22,208 bases of DNA from Candidatus Treponema faecavium (GTDB lineage Bacteria; Spirochaetota; Spirochaetia; Treponematales; Treponemataceae). Below the pieces are notes generated by a model. It saw nothing but the letters and a program-made list of their open reading frames with translations, searched no databases and was not told the origin of the DNA. Every line of letters begins with the position of its first letter. Within the stretch, counting starts at the first letter, position 1. Location: the NCBI GenBank assembly GCA_019113455.1, contig DXHG01000189.1, positions 1-22,208 on the forward strand. Direction: 5' to 3'. The translations under genes were made by a program, and so were the position numbers. Shown in pieces: positions 1-6,237 of this stretch.

Positions 1-2
1 CC

Positions 3-1460
3 TTATAATTCCATCGCGAGTTTTACGGCGTTATATGCGCCGTCGTAGATGCCCGCGGCTTTGTTTGCGATAATGTGTCTGCAATATAGCTTTATGAGAT
101 CGTTTTCCATGATACAGCAGTCAAGAATACGGTGCAGCGCGGTGTCATAATCGGTTTCTATCGTGCTGTCTCCTATTTCCGAGCCGCGTATCGCGCCCCA
201 CGCCTCGTGCCGTCCGACGCGGTGAATAAAGAGCTTGGGAACCGGATAATAGGAAAGTTCGCTCGGTTTTGTGATGAGAATATCGCTGATGCGCATGAGC
301 AGATTGGTCGCGTACACGGCGGGAAAAAAATCAGCAAAAAGAAAAATATGTATCGCGCCCTGCACGGGATGCTTCTGTGCGGCCTGTATAAACTGTTCCG
401 TATCGTCCCAGTCCGTGTGCATGACCCATGACAGCCCTGCCTGGCTGAGTCTTTTTTGAAACAGTTCGCACTGCTGCGTATGGTCGCCGAAATTGATAAA
501 AAACTGCGCTTTGCCTGCTTCAAGCGCGTCCTTGCAGTAGAGCGCGATGTCTATAAAGCGCCTGATTTGCGCGCCCGCGCCTCCCATCGTGAGCAGAAAC
601 CGCCTGGATTCTCCGTCGGCGGCGCGTCTTAAGCGCAGTTCGCAGTCTTTTTCTATATTATAGACTATTTCGTGGTCGACATAGTGGCCCACCTCGTAAA
701 GCACCTCTTTTGGCAGACAGTGCCGTGCGGGCGTTTTCATATCCATGCCGAAAAACGAACGGTAGCCGGTGTACGCAGAAGGGGACTGCACGGTGTGTAT
801 GCTGCCTTCTGCGATATTGAACGCGAGCGGCAGATTGTCCGGCACCAGATTGATAATCGTGGAAAAACCTGCCGAAACCGCGCCGTGCGCCACCCACGGA
901 TGCGAACAGATGATAGGCATGTCTTTTGCGATGTGCGTGTACAGCGGCGCGAAAAGCTCTGATAAGCATTTGTTCTGATACGAGACGGAAAGCGGCAGCG
1001 CCATTGCCGACGTGATGCGTTCCCAAAAATACGTGTTGAAGCGCTTTGACGTCTGCGATATGCGCGAGGCGAGATTGTACCAGCGTTCAAGCGAGCGTAT
1101 TGTCTTGGCGCCCGCGGTATCGGGAAAACTGACAAGATCGAACCAGTACGGCGTGAGTCCCAGATGACAGGCGGCGGACATGAGCGCGATAGACATGCGC
1201 GCGTGCCCAAAGCCCATGCGTATGGTACCGATGACAATTCCCTGCGGGTCGTCAATATCCCCGGCTTGTGGCGTGTGAGTCTGCACGATGCGCTTTGCCG
1301 TAAAGCAGCGGGCGCAGAACGGCTCGTCTTCTGCGGCAAGGAGCGGCGGTGTTCCTGCGGGGAACGCGCGTTCGTAGTGTTTTTTCAGCAGCGCGATCAA
1401 GCGCTGCGCGCGCGGCGGAATGGGATTGCCGTACACGGATGCGGGTGTTTTTGTATTCAT
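3..1460 (-). CDS. GT-B-like protein of unknown function (spirochaetal)
   Basis: A complete 485-residue protein with no signal peptide or membrane segment, so probably cytoplasmic. I do not recognise a named enzyme. Residues about 75-95 contain a glycine-rich motif with GFGHARMS, which resembles the GGGH-type loop of MurG/MGDG-synthase glycosyltransferases. Later segments (LLTMGGAGAQ, then DILITKPSELSYYP and an RHEAWGA stretch) resemble the sugar-nucleotide half of GT-B enzymes. A GT-B fold is therefore an inference, and donor and acceptor are unknown. It may belong to the spirochaetal DUF6938 family, recalled and not checked. It starts 17 bases after the stop of the HD-domain gene and is probably cotranscribed with it. 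No strong Shine-Dalgarno sequence precedes the ATG, which fits translational coupling. Confidence 0.8.
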   Translation of the reverse strand: MNTKTPASVYGNPIPPRAQRLIALLKKHYERAFPAGTPPLLAAEDEPFCARCFTAKRIVQTHTPQAGDIDDPQGIVIGTIRMGFGHARMSIALMSAACHLGLTPYWFDLVSFPDTAGAKTIRSLERWYNLASRISQTSKRFNTYFWERITSAMALPLSVSYQNKCLSELFAPLYTHIAKDMPIICSHPWVAHGAVSAGFSTIINLVPDNLPLAFNIAEGSIHTVQSPSAYTGYRSFFGMDMKTPARHCLPKEVLYEVGHYVDHEIVYNIEKDCELRLRRAADGESRRFLLTMGGAGAQIRRFIDIALYCKDALEAGKAQFFINFGDHTQQCELFQKRLSQAGLSWVMHTDWDDTEQFIQAAQKHPVQGAIHIFLFADFFPAVYATNLLMRISDILITKPSELSYYPVPKLFIHRVGRHEAWGAIRGSEIGDSTIETDYDTALHRILDCCIMENDLIKLYCRHIIANKAAGIYDGAYNAVKLAMEL

Positions 1461-1477
1461 AAAAAGTGCGGCGTCCG

Positions 1478-2044
1478 TTACACGCCGAGTTCTTCGTGCC
1501 GCGCGCGCATACCGTCGATACAGCGCTGAATGACGTCGGAAAGCTCCATGCCAAGCATATCGGCGCCTTCCTGTATAACGGCGCGGTTACAGCCTGCGGC
1601 AAACGCCTTTGTTTTGAATTTCTTGAGGACGGATTTTACTTCCATATCCATGACGCTCTTTGACGGGCGCGCCATTGCGCAGGCGAACACGAGGCCGGTG
1701 AGTTCGTCGACCGTGTATAAGACTTTTTCCATGCGCGACACGGGTTCCACATCGCAGCAGAGTTTCCAGCCGTGGCTCTGAACGGCGCGGATAAGCTCGT
1801 CGGTGATGCCGGGAAAACGGGCGCGTTCCGCTTCAAGAATTTCTTTTGCCTTACTGCAGTGCGCTTCGGGATATTTTTCAAAGTCAATGTCATGGAGCAG
1901 TCCGGCAGTCTGCCACTGCTCGCTGTCTGCTCCTTCCTGCGATGCCCAGTATCCCATGACGGCGGATACGGTAAGGCAGTGCCGCCTGAGCGTTTCTCCT
2001 GCAACATAGGTGTTAAGCAATTCATGTGCCTGCGTGATGTTCAT
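1478..2044 (-). CDS. HD-domain phosphohydrolase-like protein
   Basis: A 188-residue cytoplasmic protein of the HD superfamily, which are metal-dependent phosphohydrolases. The expected ligands are visible: H22 in the first helix, the H51-D52 doublet in GLLHDIDFEKYP, H62, H91 in QSHGW and D113 in TVDELTG. The substrate cannot be told; related small HDIG proteins act on nucleotides or are uncharacterised. An upstream in-frame ATG would add eight residues, but the ATG at 2044 is preferred because a perfect GGAGGT lies six bases before it. It is the first gene of a two-gene unit with the GT-B-like protein. A possible weak promoter (TTACAT, 17 bases, TATGCT on the minus strand, 2064-2092) lies just upstream. 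Confidence 0.85.
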   Translation of the reverse strand: MNITQAHELLNTYVAGETLRRHCLTVSAVMGYWASQEGADSEQWQTAGLLHDIDFEKYPEAHCSKAKEILEAERARFPGITDELIRAVQSHGWKLCCDVEPVSRMEKVLYTVDELTGLVFACAMARPSKSVMDMEVKSVLKKFKTKAFAAGCNRAVIQEGADMLGMELSDVIQRCIDGMRARHEELGV

Positions 2045-2050
2045 GTGAGT

Positions 2051-2056
2051 ACCTCC
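2051..2056 (-). promoter_or_regulatory. Ribosome binding site fixing the HD-gene start
   Basis: GGAGGT on the minus strand, six bases before the ATG at 2044. The earlier in-frame ATG at 2068 has no comparable site, so this sequence decides the start. Confidence 0.8.
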
Positions 2057-2120
2057 GCGCGCAAGCATACCATAACGGCCGCCGGTATGTAAATGAATGT
2101 CGGTGCCCGTGCGGCGGCGG

Positions 2121-2154
2121 CACGCGCTTGTTTTTCTTTGCGGGTTTTCTGCAG
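2121..2154 (-). repeat. Partial copy of the promoter-proximal repeat, minus orientation
   Basis: Read on the minus strand this segment runs CTGCAG, an A/C-rich link with GCAAAGAAAAACAAGC, then GCGTG. It matches unit iii of the repeat upstream of argS (16168-16202) at most positions, and it points toward the HD gene as the other copies point toward theirs. Hairpins lie on its far side: 2167-2182 (GCGGCT-TAAC-AGCCGC) and about 2195-2224 (TTTAG...CTAAA around GGC-GTAT-GCC). I see nothing else between 2093 and 2265. Confidence 0.6.
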
Positions 2155-2265
2155 GGTGATTACTGCGCGGCTTAACAGCCGCTCTGCAAGCTGCCAGGTT
2201 TAGGGGCGTATGCCGCTAAACTTGCATGAGTATAGCCGTAAATTTGAGGTACCGCTTCGAGCCTG

Positions 2266-2546
2266 TTTGCCGTTTACCGGTGAAAAATTTGCCGCTGGCA
2301 AACTAAAAATTTGCCGGTGGCAAACTTAAAATTTGCCGTTTATCCGGTAAGAATTTTGCCGATGGCCAGCGAGGCATTTGCAATCGGCAAACTTTTCATT
2401 TGCCGACGGCAAACTAAAAGTTTGCCGTCGGCAAGTGCGCCGCTGGCCGCTGGCAAAATTCACTCGGGATAAACGGCAAATATAAATTTTGCCAGCGGCA
2501 AATTTTTATTTTTTAAATGGGAAATCTGTCAGCCATCGGCAAACAG
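2266..2546. repeat. 22-bp-periodic array of TTTGCCGNNGGCAAA palindromes, copy 1
   Basis: A run of 15-bp mini-palindromes of the form TTTGCCGNNGGCAAA, or half/variant forms. They begin at 2266, 2288, 2310, 2332, 2355, 2377, 2399, 2421 and onward, so the period is 22-23 bp with about 7 bp between modules. The whole array is also one large palindrome centred on base 2406. Modules at equal distance on either side are reverse complements: 2310-2324 with 2488-2502, and 2332-2345 (TTTGCCGTTTATCC) with 2467-2480. Register is kept over at least 2288-2524 (237 nt), and weaker flanking modules extend it to 2266-2546. No gene is encoded. From 2547 to 2662 I see nothing definite. Confidence 0.88.
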
Positions 2547-2662
2547 GTTTTATTGCAGGCACGTGCCGTCCTGTACCAGGGTTGCGGTGCTTGCGCCGCA
2601 CGAACTGTACGCAGTGCGCAAAGTATGAGAGCACCCAGCTGTGGGATTCACAAGAAAAGATG

Positions 2663-2795
2663 CCTTCTTCCCCGGAAAAGCACATTACAGAGAATAACAA
2701 AGAAAAAAACATGCGTGCACATGCAGAGAAAAACAGCCTGCGTGCCAAGCGCAGAGTTACTTCCGCAGAGACCTGCGGAGAAAAACCAGCGCGCG
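2663..2795 (+). repeat. Promoter-proximal GAGAATAA repeat, copy 1
   Basis: The core begins with a pyrimidine-rich CCTTCTTCCCC, passes through ATTACAGAGAATAACAAAG and an A tract, and reaches a GCGTGCACATGC near-palindrome at 2713-2724. A second, more degenerate unit has the hairpin CGCAG-AGAC-CTGCG (2764-2777) followed by GAGAAAAACCAGC. The block ends directly at the -35 box of the 58-residue gene. The same arrangement recurs at 16048-16210 and 21980-22060. Confidence 0.75.
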
Positions 2796-2797
2796 TA

Positions 2798-2826
2798 TTG
2801 TTGCATTTTTGCAGTTGTGATACACT
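2798..2826 (+). promoter_or_regulatory. Promoter of the 58-residue gene
   Basis: TTGTTG (2798-2803), 17 bases, TACACT (2821-2826); sigma-70-like. Transcription would start near 2833, about 47 bases before the ATG. Confidence 0.55.
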
Positions 2827-2879
2827 TAACGCGTCTGTGTGACAAATACATCCGTATTATGACATAAAAGGAGTATCGT

Positions 2880-3056
2880 ATGAACGAGATAAAGGCGAAA
2901 GCGCTTGAATGTGCTATTTCTACGCTGGCGGCGCTGCCGGATAATATAAAGGCTGCCTGCCTTGACGAAGACACGTATCAGGAAACGGCAATTACGAATT
3001 TTGTAAAAAGCCTCGCTATCCTGTACGAAGAGTATTTGCAGGACACGGCGGAGTAA
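2880..3056 (+). CDS. Small hypothetical protein, 58 residues
   Basis: An ATG-to-TAA frame encoding a small acidic protein beginning MNEIKAKALECAISTLAALP and ending YEEYLQDTAE. It is predicted largely helical, with no signal peptide, membrane segment or known motif. Support comes from AAGGAG (2868-2873) six bases before the ATG, from a promoter at 2798-2826, and from codon use like its neighbours. It stands alone: the next gene is convergent, with a hairpin between the stops. I cannot assign a function. The elaborate repeat upstream is of the same family as that before argS and the tRNA gene, so it marks this as a real transcription unit. Confidence 0.75.
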   Translation: MNEIKAKALECAISTLAALPDNIKAACLDEDTYQETAITNFVKSLAILYEEYLQDTAE

Positions 3057-3065
3057 CCTCGGGCT

Positions 3066-3089
3066 GCGCCGCTCTTCATGCGGCGCGTT
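3066..3089. terminator. Hairpin between convergent genes
   Basis: GCGCCGC (3066-3072), seven-base loop, GCGGCGC (3080-3086), then GTTT. It sits between the stop of the 58-residue gene and the stop of the cyclo-ligase gene, so it may serve both. The T tract is poor, which lowers confidence. Confidence 0.5.
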
Positions 3090-3730
3090 TACGGCTGCGT
3101 GCAGGCGTGAACGCCGTCCGCGCACGCGAGAAAGTCAAGCCGTCTGTCATGCGGCTGCATCGGAATATGCGGACACAGCTGATACGCGAGCGCGCAGCCG
3201 CAGATGCGGACAGACGCCGGAATACGGGCAAAGTATCTGTCGTAGCAGCCTCTGCCGTGCCCGAGGCGTCCGCCGTGCGCGTCGGCGGCGGCAAGCGGCG
3301 TGAGGATGAGCGTGCCGTGTGGAATGTCGTCTGCATCGAGCCGCACAAGGCTGCCGTATGGCTCGGCTATGCCGAACACGCCGCGTTCTGTCTGGGAGGC
3401 AAGCGTCGTGTCCGCGTTCAACAGGTAAAAATCCATCTGTGTATTTGAATGTACGCGCGGAATGGCGGCTTTTTTGCCGTCGGCAAGCGCCTGCGCTATG
3501 ACTGCGCCGATGTCGGCTTCTCCGCTGACGGCGCAGTAGGCGAGGATAAGCGGCGCCTGCGTGTATATGCAGTGGCGCAGGATCGCGCTGCAGATCGCTT
3601 TGGATTCCAGGGCAAGCTGGCGCTGCTGTGCAGGCTGTCCTGCCAGCGCCGCGCGGCGCGTTTTTAGTTCTTTTCGCAGCAGGACTTTCTGCGCGGCAAT
3701 ATCATCCATATTCTGAAACGCATCATGCAC
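3089..3730 (-). CDS. 5-formyltetrahydrofolate cyclo-ligase
   Basis: A 213-residue protein of the MTHFS/YgfA family. It converts 5-formyltetrahydrofolate to 5,10-methenyltetrahydrofolate using ATP, returning a stored folate to one-carbon metabolism in the cytoplasm. The sequence shows the N-terminal basic helix (LLRKELKTRRAAL, from about residue 17), the LAYCAVSGEADIG segment and the diagnostic GGRLGHGRGCYDRYF loop at 153-167. Length is normal for the family. The start is GTG at 3730, chosen because GGAG lies eight bases upstream; the alternative ATG eight codons in has no ribosome site. It begins 15 bases after the hydrogenase stop and is last in that operon. A functional link to the hydrogenase is not obvious. 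Confidence 0.92.
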   Translation of the reverse strand: MHDAFQNMDDIAAQKVLLRKELKTRRAALAGQPAQQRQLALESKAICSAILRHCIYTQAPLILAYCAVSGEADIGAVIAQALADGKKAAIPRVHSNTQMDFYLLNADTTLASQTERGVFGIAEPYGSLVRLDADDIPHGTLILTPLAAADAHGGRLGHGRGCYDRYFARIPASVRICGCALAYQLCPHIPMQPHDRRLDFLACADGVHACTQP

Positions 3731-3738
3731 CGGGAACG

Positions 3739-3742
3739 CTCC
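3739..3742 (-). promoter_or_regulatory. Ribosome binding site supporting a GTG start
   Basis: GGAG on the minus strand, eight bases before the GTG at 3730 of the cyclo-ligase gene. It lies just before the upstream hydrogenase stop codon (3746-3748) in genomic coordinates. Confidence 0.6.
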
Positions 3743-3745
3743 GCT

Positions 3746-5110
3746 TTAGAACTGTTTTGGATCATGTTCCGGCGCGGAATTGTTTCCGAACAGGTATTCC
3801 TCATACTTCTGTTTCATGATAACGATGCAGTCTTCAAGGCGCGCGCTGCCGCACACGATGTCTTCTGCAAGTGCGCGGCAGTTCGGCGCGCCGCATGAGC
3901 CGCAGTCAAGCCCGGGCAGCGTTTCGGCTATCTGTTCAATGCGTTCCATTCGTTTGCGCGCTTCGGCAAAATTTTCGCTGAGCCTGCGCGCCGGCCGCGG
4001 AACAATTTCTTCGTTAAAGCGCACGTCTGCAGGCGATGACTCAGGCGGCGGTATCACGGCGGCTTTTGCCTCCGGAATCGAACTGCACGGGCGCAGCCGT
4101 GCGCGGGCGATGGTGTTGGCCTGCGGTACGCTGTGCGTCATCAGCGGTCCGCCGACACAGCCGCCGGTGCAGGCGTCAAGCTCCACAAAGTCGTAGGTGT
4201 CAAGCTGTCCGTCTTCGATCGCTTCAAGCGTTTCTATTACCTGCTCAATGCCGCTTGCGCTCAGCCACTGCGGCGGTGTACCCATGCAGCGGCTGACGCA
4301 GTGCGCCTCTCCCGTTTCCCTGCACCAGACGGCGCCTGGAGACAGTTCGATGTGCGTTTGCTGCGCCGCGTCTGCATCGTTTTCTTCCGTGAGCCGGCGC
4401 AGTATTGACAGCACCGGCAGGTATATGCTGCCTATGCTGAACGCGCCGTCTATCTGCGACGGCTCATAGCCGACCGGTACGCGCACGGCAGTCATTTTTG
4501 CCGGACACGGCGAAATAAAGAATATGCCGTGCGTGCCGGGCTTGTCTGAGAGCGCTGTCCTCATGCGGCGCGCCGCGTGCTCCACTGGCGGAATGAGCGG
4601 CAGAATATTGTCTATGAGCGCCGGAAATCGTATTTGAATGAGCTTTGTTACTGCAGGGCACGATGAAGAAATAATGGGCCGCGGCGTTGTTTTGTTTTCT
4701 TTGAGAAACTGTGCGGTGCGCTGGGATATGGCAAGCGCGTCCTCTGCAACGTCTGCAGTATACGTAAAACCGATCTTTTTCAGCGCGGTGTGTATTTCCG
4801 AGACCGTGTATATTTCTGAAAACTGCGTGTAAAATGCCGGCGGTATCAGCACGGTTGTCCGGTCAAAATTGGAAAGCACGGAAATGTCCGGGGATGAGGC
4901 GTATTTTGCCTTTGACTGACAGCGGCGGATACACTCCCCGCAGTCTATGCAGCGTTCGTCAAGAATATGCGCTTTGCCGCCGCGCACCCGTATCGCTTCT
5001 GCCGGACATGATGTAACGCAGACAGTACAGCCTTTGCAGCGTTCCTCATAGAGTTTTACTGAATGATAAGGTGAAATACCGGTATCCATATGTTTATGCT
5101 GATTCTCCAT
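3746..5110 (-). CDS. Putative sensory-type [FeFe]-hydrogenase
   Basis: A 454-residue iron-sulphur protein. Residues 25-64 hold two ferredoxin clusters (C25, C28, C31, C35 and C54, C57, C60, C64). The middle is the [FeFe]-hydrogenase catalytic domain with the four ligands of the H-cluster cubane: C151 in SSSCPAV, C202 in SPCPAKM, and C314 and C318 in DACTGGCVGG. The C-terminus has another 4Fe-4S motif (C403, C406, C411, C428) of the PF04060 type. The residue before C151, normally the proton-relay cysteine of TSCCP, is serine. That, the short form and the partners fit the putative sensory groups (C/D-like) rather than fermentative H2 producers; there is no PAS domain. The start overlaps the preceding gene by 17 bases, and an alternative ATG lies at 5089. 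No H-cluster maturases are in the window. Confidence 0.85.
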   Translation of the reverse strand: MENQHKHMDTGISPYHSVKLYEERCKGCTVCVTSCPAEAIRVRGGKAHILDERCIDCGECIRRCQSKAKYASSPDISVLSNFDRTTVLIPPAFYTQFSEIYTVSEIHTALKKIGFTYTADVAEDALAISQRTAQFLKENKTTPRPIISSSCPAVTKLIQIRFPALIDNILPLIPPVEHAARRMRTALSDKPGTHGIFFISPCPAKMTAVRVPVGYEPSQIDGAFSIGSIYLPVLSILRRLTEENDADAAQQTHIELSPGAVWCRETGEAHCVSRCMGTPPQWLSASGIEQVIETLEAIEDGQLDTYDFVELDACTGGCVGGPLMTHSVPQANTIARARLRPCSSIPEAKAAVIPPPESSPADVRFNEEIVPRPARRLSENFAEARKRMERIEQIAETLPGLDCGSCGAPNCRALAEDIVCGSARLEDCIVIMKQKYEEYLFGNNSAPEHDPKQF

Positions 5111-5519
5111 CGATTAGTATTTTCATCGTTACGGTCGTTCCTCTGCCGGCTGCCGTGTCTATCGTCATAAAGTCTGCGTTCCGTTTCATGTTCGGCAGTC
5201 CCATCCCGGCGCCGAATCCGAGTCCCTGCACCGCCGGCGGTGCGGTTGAGTAGCCTTCCTGCATTGCCTTGTCGAGGTCGGGAATACCCGGCCCGTGATC
5301 CTGCATGATAATTACTATCTCCGCATCTCCTATATCGATGTCGGCAGTCCCGCCGCCGGCATGTACCACCATGTTCATTTCAGCTTCGTACATTGCAACC
5401 GCGGTCCGCTTGATAACGGCGGCGGGTACTCCGAGCTGCTTGAGTTTCTTTTTTATGTCTGATGATGCGCTTCCCGCAGTGGCAAAATCAGTGCCGGAAA
5501 CATCATAGTGGAATTTCAT
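5094..5519 (-). CDS. Anti-sigma-factor-like ATP-binding protein (HATPase)
   Basis: A 141-residue GHKL-fold protein resembling SpoIIAB/RsbW. Such proteins bind ATP and act as serine kinases or switch proteins in partner-switching pathways. The N box is E45-x3-N49 in YEAEMNMVVHA, the G1 box is D74-x-G76-x-G78 in DHGPGIPD, and the G2 region is GFGAGMG (101-107). All look intact. A longer frame extends upstream, but it would run through the DRTGG gene; the ATG at 5519 begins the recognisable domain and lies 16 bases after that gene's stop. The end overlaps the hydrogenase start, implying coupled translation and a joint role. No anti-anti-sigma factor or PP2C phosphatase is in the window, so its target is unknown. 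Confidence 0.85.
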   Translation of the reverse strand: MKFHYDVSGTDFATAGSASSDIKKKLKQLGVPAAVIKRTAVAMYEAEMNMVVHAGGGTADIDIGDAEIVIIMQDHGPGIPDLDKAMQEGYSTAPPAVQGLGFGAGMGLPNMKRNADFMTIDTAAGRGTTVTMKILIDGESA

Positions 5520-5535
5520 GCGGGAGCCGCCTTTT

Positions 5536-5892
5536 TTATTCGTCTTCTGCGGATGTTCCTGATAATCCTGCTTCGTAGAGTTTGCCGCACGCGGTAAACA
5601 TGGGCAGGTTAGTCTGCAAGACTGCAATTTCCATTTCTTCGGCCAGGTCGAGCATATCCTGATTGGGCTTTTTGCCCCGTACAAAACAAACCGCGCTGAT
5701 GTCCATCAGATTTGCCGTCCTGATGACCTGCACGTTTATGAGTCCGGTGAGCAGCAGTCCCTGCCCGTGAAAGAAAGCCATTACATCGCTCATCATATCT
5801 GAACCGCAGGCGGAGACAATTTCTTTGTCTGCCTGTGCTTTGCCTGAAAGTATTGCAGCGTCTATGATTTGTGCCGCCTGTGCAATCGTCAT
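5536..5892 (-). CDS. DRTGG-domain protein
   Basis: A 118-residue protein that appears to be a single DRTGG domain, a fold found beside CBS domains and in phosphotransacetylase-linked proteins, thought to bind a ligand or nucleotide. Visible features are CGSDMMSDVMAFFHG (about 29-43), a hydrophobic GLLLTGL strand, FVRGKKPNQDMLDLAEE, and a final strand that ends near TNLPMFTACGKLYEAGL. Assignment is by overall resemblance and by context: stand-alone DRTGG proteins often sit beside SpoIIAB-like ATPases and sensory hydrogenases in anaerobes. The start is well supported by AAGGAG (5899-5904) six bases before the ATG. It is the first gene of the operon, with a promoter just upstream. Confidence 0.75.
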   Translation of the reverse strand: MTIAQAAQIIDAAILSGKAQADKEIVSACGSDMMSDVMAFFHGQGLLLTGLINVQVIRTANLMDISAVCFVRGKKPNQDMLDLAEEMEIAVLQTNLPMFTACGKLYEAGLSGTSAEDE

Positions 5893-5936
5893 GGTGCGCT
5901 CCTTTTCATAAATTACGAAAATAGTACGGTACGCTT

Positions 5937-5965
5937 ATAGTACCACGGCGCATACTGCTGGGCAA
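5937..5965 (-). promoter_or_regulatory. Promoter of the hydrogenase operon
   Basis: On the minus strand, TTGCCC (5960-5965), 17 bases, TACTAT (5937-5942). A second TACTAT lies 16 bases further on (5921-5926). The site is divergent from the sensor-kinase promoter. Confidence 0.55.
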
Positions 5966-5986
5966 GTACCGTATTCTGGGGAGTTT

Positions 5987-6133
5987 CAGCCTGCGGCTGG
6001 AGCGTCAGTGCGTGCAGCGAGCGTGCCTCCCGCTCCAGATCTCACCTTTTTCTCCAAACGGGGGCTTGGAGCGGGATTTTACTGCACTGCTCAAAATCCG
6101 CCTGCGAAGCGAACGCAGGGCTGCTTTGCAGCC
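5987..6133. repeat. Cluster of six consecutive hairpins
   Basis: Perfect short stems follow one another: 5987-5999 (CAGCC-TGC-GGCTG), 5997-6004 with 6031-6038 (CTGGAGCG/CGCTCCAG), 6052-6057 with 6066-6071 (CTCCAA/TTGGAG), 6074-6080 with 6093-6099 (GGATTTT/AAAATCC), 6101-6106 with 6114-6119 (CCTGCG/CGCAGG) and 6119-6124 with 6128-6133 (GGCTGC-TTT-GCAGCC). No gene is evident. Similar clusters stand at 15919-16016 and 21885-21973. Confidence 0.7.
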
Positions 6134-6166
6134 GTGTGTGCGCAGTATGCAAGAATATCTTTTTTC

Positions 6167-6195
6167 TTTACTTTTACGCTTTTTTACTATATGAT
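6167..6195 (+). promoter_or_regulatory. Promoter of the sensor kinase gene
   Basis: TTTACT (6167-6172), 17 bases, TATGAT (6190-6195). Transcription would start about 35 bases before the ATG at 6238. Confidence 0.5.
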
Positions 6196-6237
6196 ACAGC
6201 AGATAGCTATATATATAGTAAAGAGACTGCTGTAAGA

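Noticed and set aside
2044..2092. A promoter for the HD gene as a separate feature
   Set aside because: The TTACAT box is poor and the leader would be very short; it is mentioned in the gene entry only.
2266..2546. CRISPR array, because of regular palindromic repeats
   Set aside because: Repeats are only 15 bp, gaps are about 7 bp and similar to each other, the whole string is symmetric, and no cas genes are nearby.
2489..2842. Open frames of about 100 residues over the repeat region, on both strands
   Set aside because: They cross palindromes and the promoter, lack good ribosome sites and have no domain character. The similar minus-strand peptides at 2506-2748, 15934-16212 and 21780-22082 follow from DNA repeat homology.
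5520..5684. A longer start for the ATPase gene
   Set aside because: It would overlap the DRTGG gene extensively, and the extra residues have no family match; the domain begins at the ATG at 5519.
6136..6237. A 34-residue N-terminal extension of the sensor kinase
   Set aside because: It begins upstream of the predicted promoter, whereas the ATG at 6238 starts a normal signal peptide.
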